Origin: JBBPYC01 sp965218765
GTDB lineage: Bacteria; Pseudomonadota; Gammaproteobacteria; Burkholderiales; Burkholderiaceae_C
Assembly (NCBI GenBank): GCA_965218765.1
Contig: CBDCLU010000005.1
Span: 372,001-436,000 of the forward strand
DNA: 64,000 bases
Reading direction: 5' to 3'
The notes beneath the pieces are model-generated. The model was not told where the DNA came from and ran no database searches. It saw only the letters and a list, made by a program, of their open reading frames with translations. How positions within the stretch are numbered: position 1 is the first letter of the stretch; every line of letters begins with the position of its first letter. Positions 63,561-64,000 of this stretch are shown in pieces. Made by a program: the position numbers and the translations under genes.

Positions 63561-64000
63561 GTGGAAAAACGAGTCCTGTTCCGCTCGCGCTGGTTGCCCT
63601 GGGTGCTGATCGCGCCGCAGATGGCCGTGGTGCTGGTGTTTTTCTTCTGGCCCGCAAGCCAGGCGATTGTGCAGTCGCTGCAAAGCGAAGATGCGTTCGG
63701 CATGTCCACGCAATGGGTCGGGTTCGAGAACTTCCGTCGCCTGTTCGATGATTCCGCGTATCTCGAGTCGTTCAAGATCACCGCATGGTTCTCGGTGCTG
63801 GTCGCGGGCCTGGGGCTGTCGGTGTCTCTGGTGCTCGCGATCTTCGCGGACCGCATCCTGCGCGGCGGCATCGTCTACAAGACGTTTCTGGTCATCCCGT
63901 ACGCGGTGGCGCCGGCCGTCGCAGGCGTGCTGTGGGTGTTCATGTTCTCGCCGACGGTCGGCATCGTGGCCTATGCGATGCGCTACTTTGACGTCGAGTG
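63561..64000 (+). CDS. ugpA: sn-Glycerol-3-phosphate ABC transporter permease, 3' end outside window
   Basis: Partial. GTG start (VEKRVLFRSRWLPWVLIAPQ), TM1 MAVVLVFFFWPASQAIVQSL, then FGMSTQWVGFENFRRLFDD, TM2 and TM3 (TAWFSVLVAGLGLSVSLVLAIFAD, KTFLVIPYAVAPAVAGVLWVFMFSP). About 146 residues are present of roughly 293. UgpA-type by motif and neighbour; the ugpE and ugpC partners would lie beyond the window. Confidence 0.9.
   Translation, partial: MEKRVLFRSRWLPWVLIAPQMAVVLVFFFWPASQAIVQSLQSEDAFGMSTQWVGFENFRRLFDDSAYLESFKITAWFSVLVAGLGLSVSLVLAIFADRILRGGIVYKTFLVIPYAVAPAVAGVLWVFMFSPTVGIVAYAMRYFDVE

Overview
This is a high-GC chromosomal window from a betaproteobacterium of the order Burkholderiales, most likely Comamonadaceae-like. 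The assignment rests on protein resemblance and on gene neighbourhoods such as fmt-def-lysM-dprA, yajC-secD-secF and DUF971-ubiE-Tim44-ubiJ-ubiB...fmdB-DUF502-aspS. Genus cannot be set by eye.

Layout. 0-6.8 kb: a lipoprotein esterase (cut by the window edge), pgk, an NCS1 permease, azlC/azlD, fmt, a small lipoprotein and def. 7-15.5 kb: a LysM protein, dprA (bracketed by two inverted copies of a ~90-bp repeat), a DUF1631 protein, and the Sec accessory operon yajC-secD-secF. 15.6-19.8 kb: a cobalt-type nitrile hydratase operon (alpha, beta, activator) and a vanadium-type haloperoxidase. 19.8-30.6 kb: a giant fused indolepyruvate ferredoxin oxidoreductase with a divergent Lrp/AsnC regulator, a two-subunit molybdenum hydroxylase, a PaiB-like flavoprotein, topoisomerase IB and an AttH/CrtC-like protein. 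30.6-33.3 kb: a TonB-dependent receptor in an operon with a NikR-type regulator that appears to lack two of the four standard nickel ligands; a 7-11-7 palindrome lies just upstream. 33.3-42.8 kb: a housekeeping block, aspS to ubiE.

42.9-57.1 kb is a copper-resistance island: glutaredoxin/MauE membrane protein, CusS/CusR-like two-component system, copA-copB, cytochrome c, DUF305 protein, small unknown, copper P-type ATPase, second copA-copB, small secreted unknown, and a DUF4396 gene broken by one in-frame TAG. Two kinds of control element are visible. One is a nested palindrome with CusR-type spacing (ATGAC-N6-GTCAT) between cusR and copA. The others are two near-identical CueR-like promoters (TTGACC, 19-bp spacer containing a dyad) in front of the glutaredoxin/MauE gene and the ATPase; no cueR gene is in the window. 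The parts fit together as follows: the sensor system and an unlinked MerR-family regulator control periplasmic oxidation and sequestration (CopA/CopB), cytoplasmic efflux (ATPase) and thiol redox functions.

57-64 kb: a very large FAD/Fe-S oxidoreductase of the D-lactate/glycolate dehydrogenase type, a YefM-like antitoxin with a toxin gene split by a -1 frameshift at an A-AAA-AAC heptamer, an orphan ribbon-helix-helix antitoxin, and ugpB-ugpA (glycerol-3-phosphate ABC uptake) with a terminator between them. ugpA runs off the window.

Calls rest on reading the translated sequence against remembered families; no database search was run.
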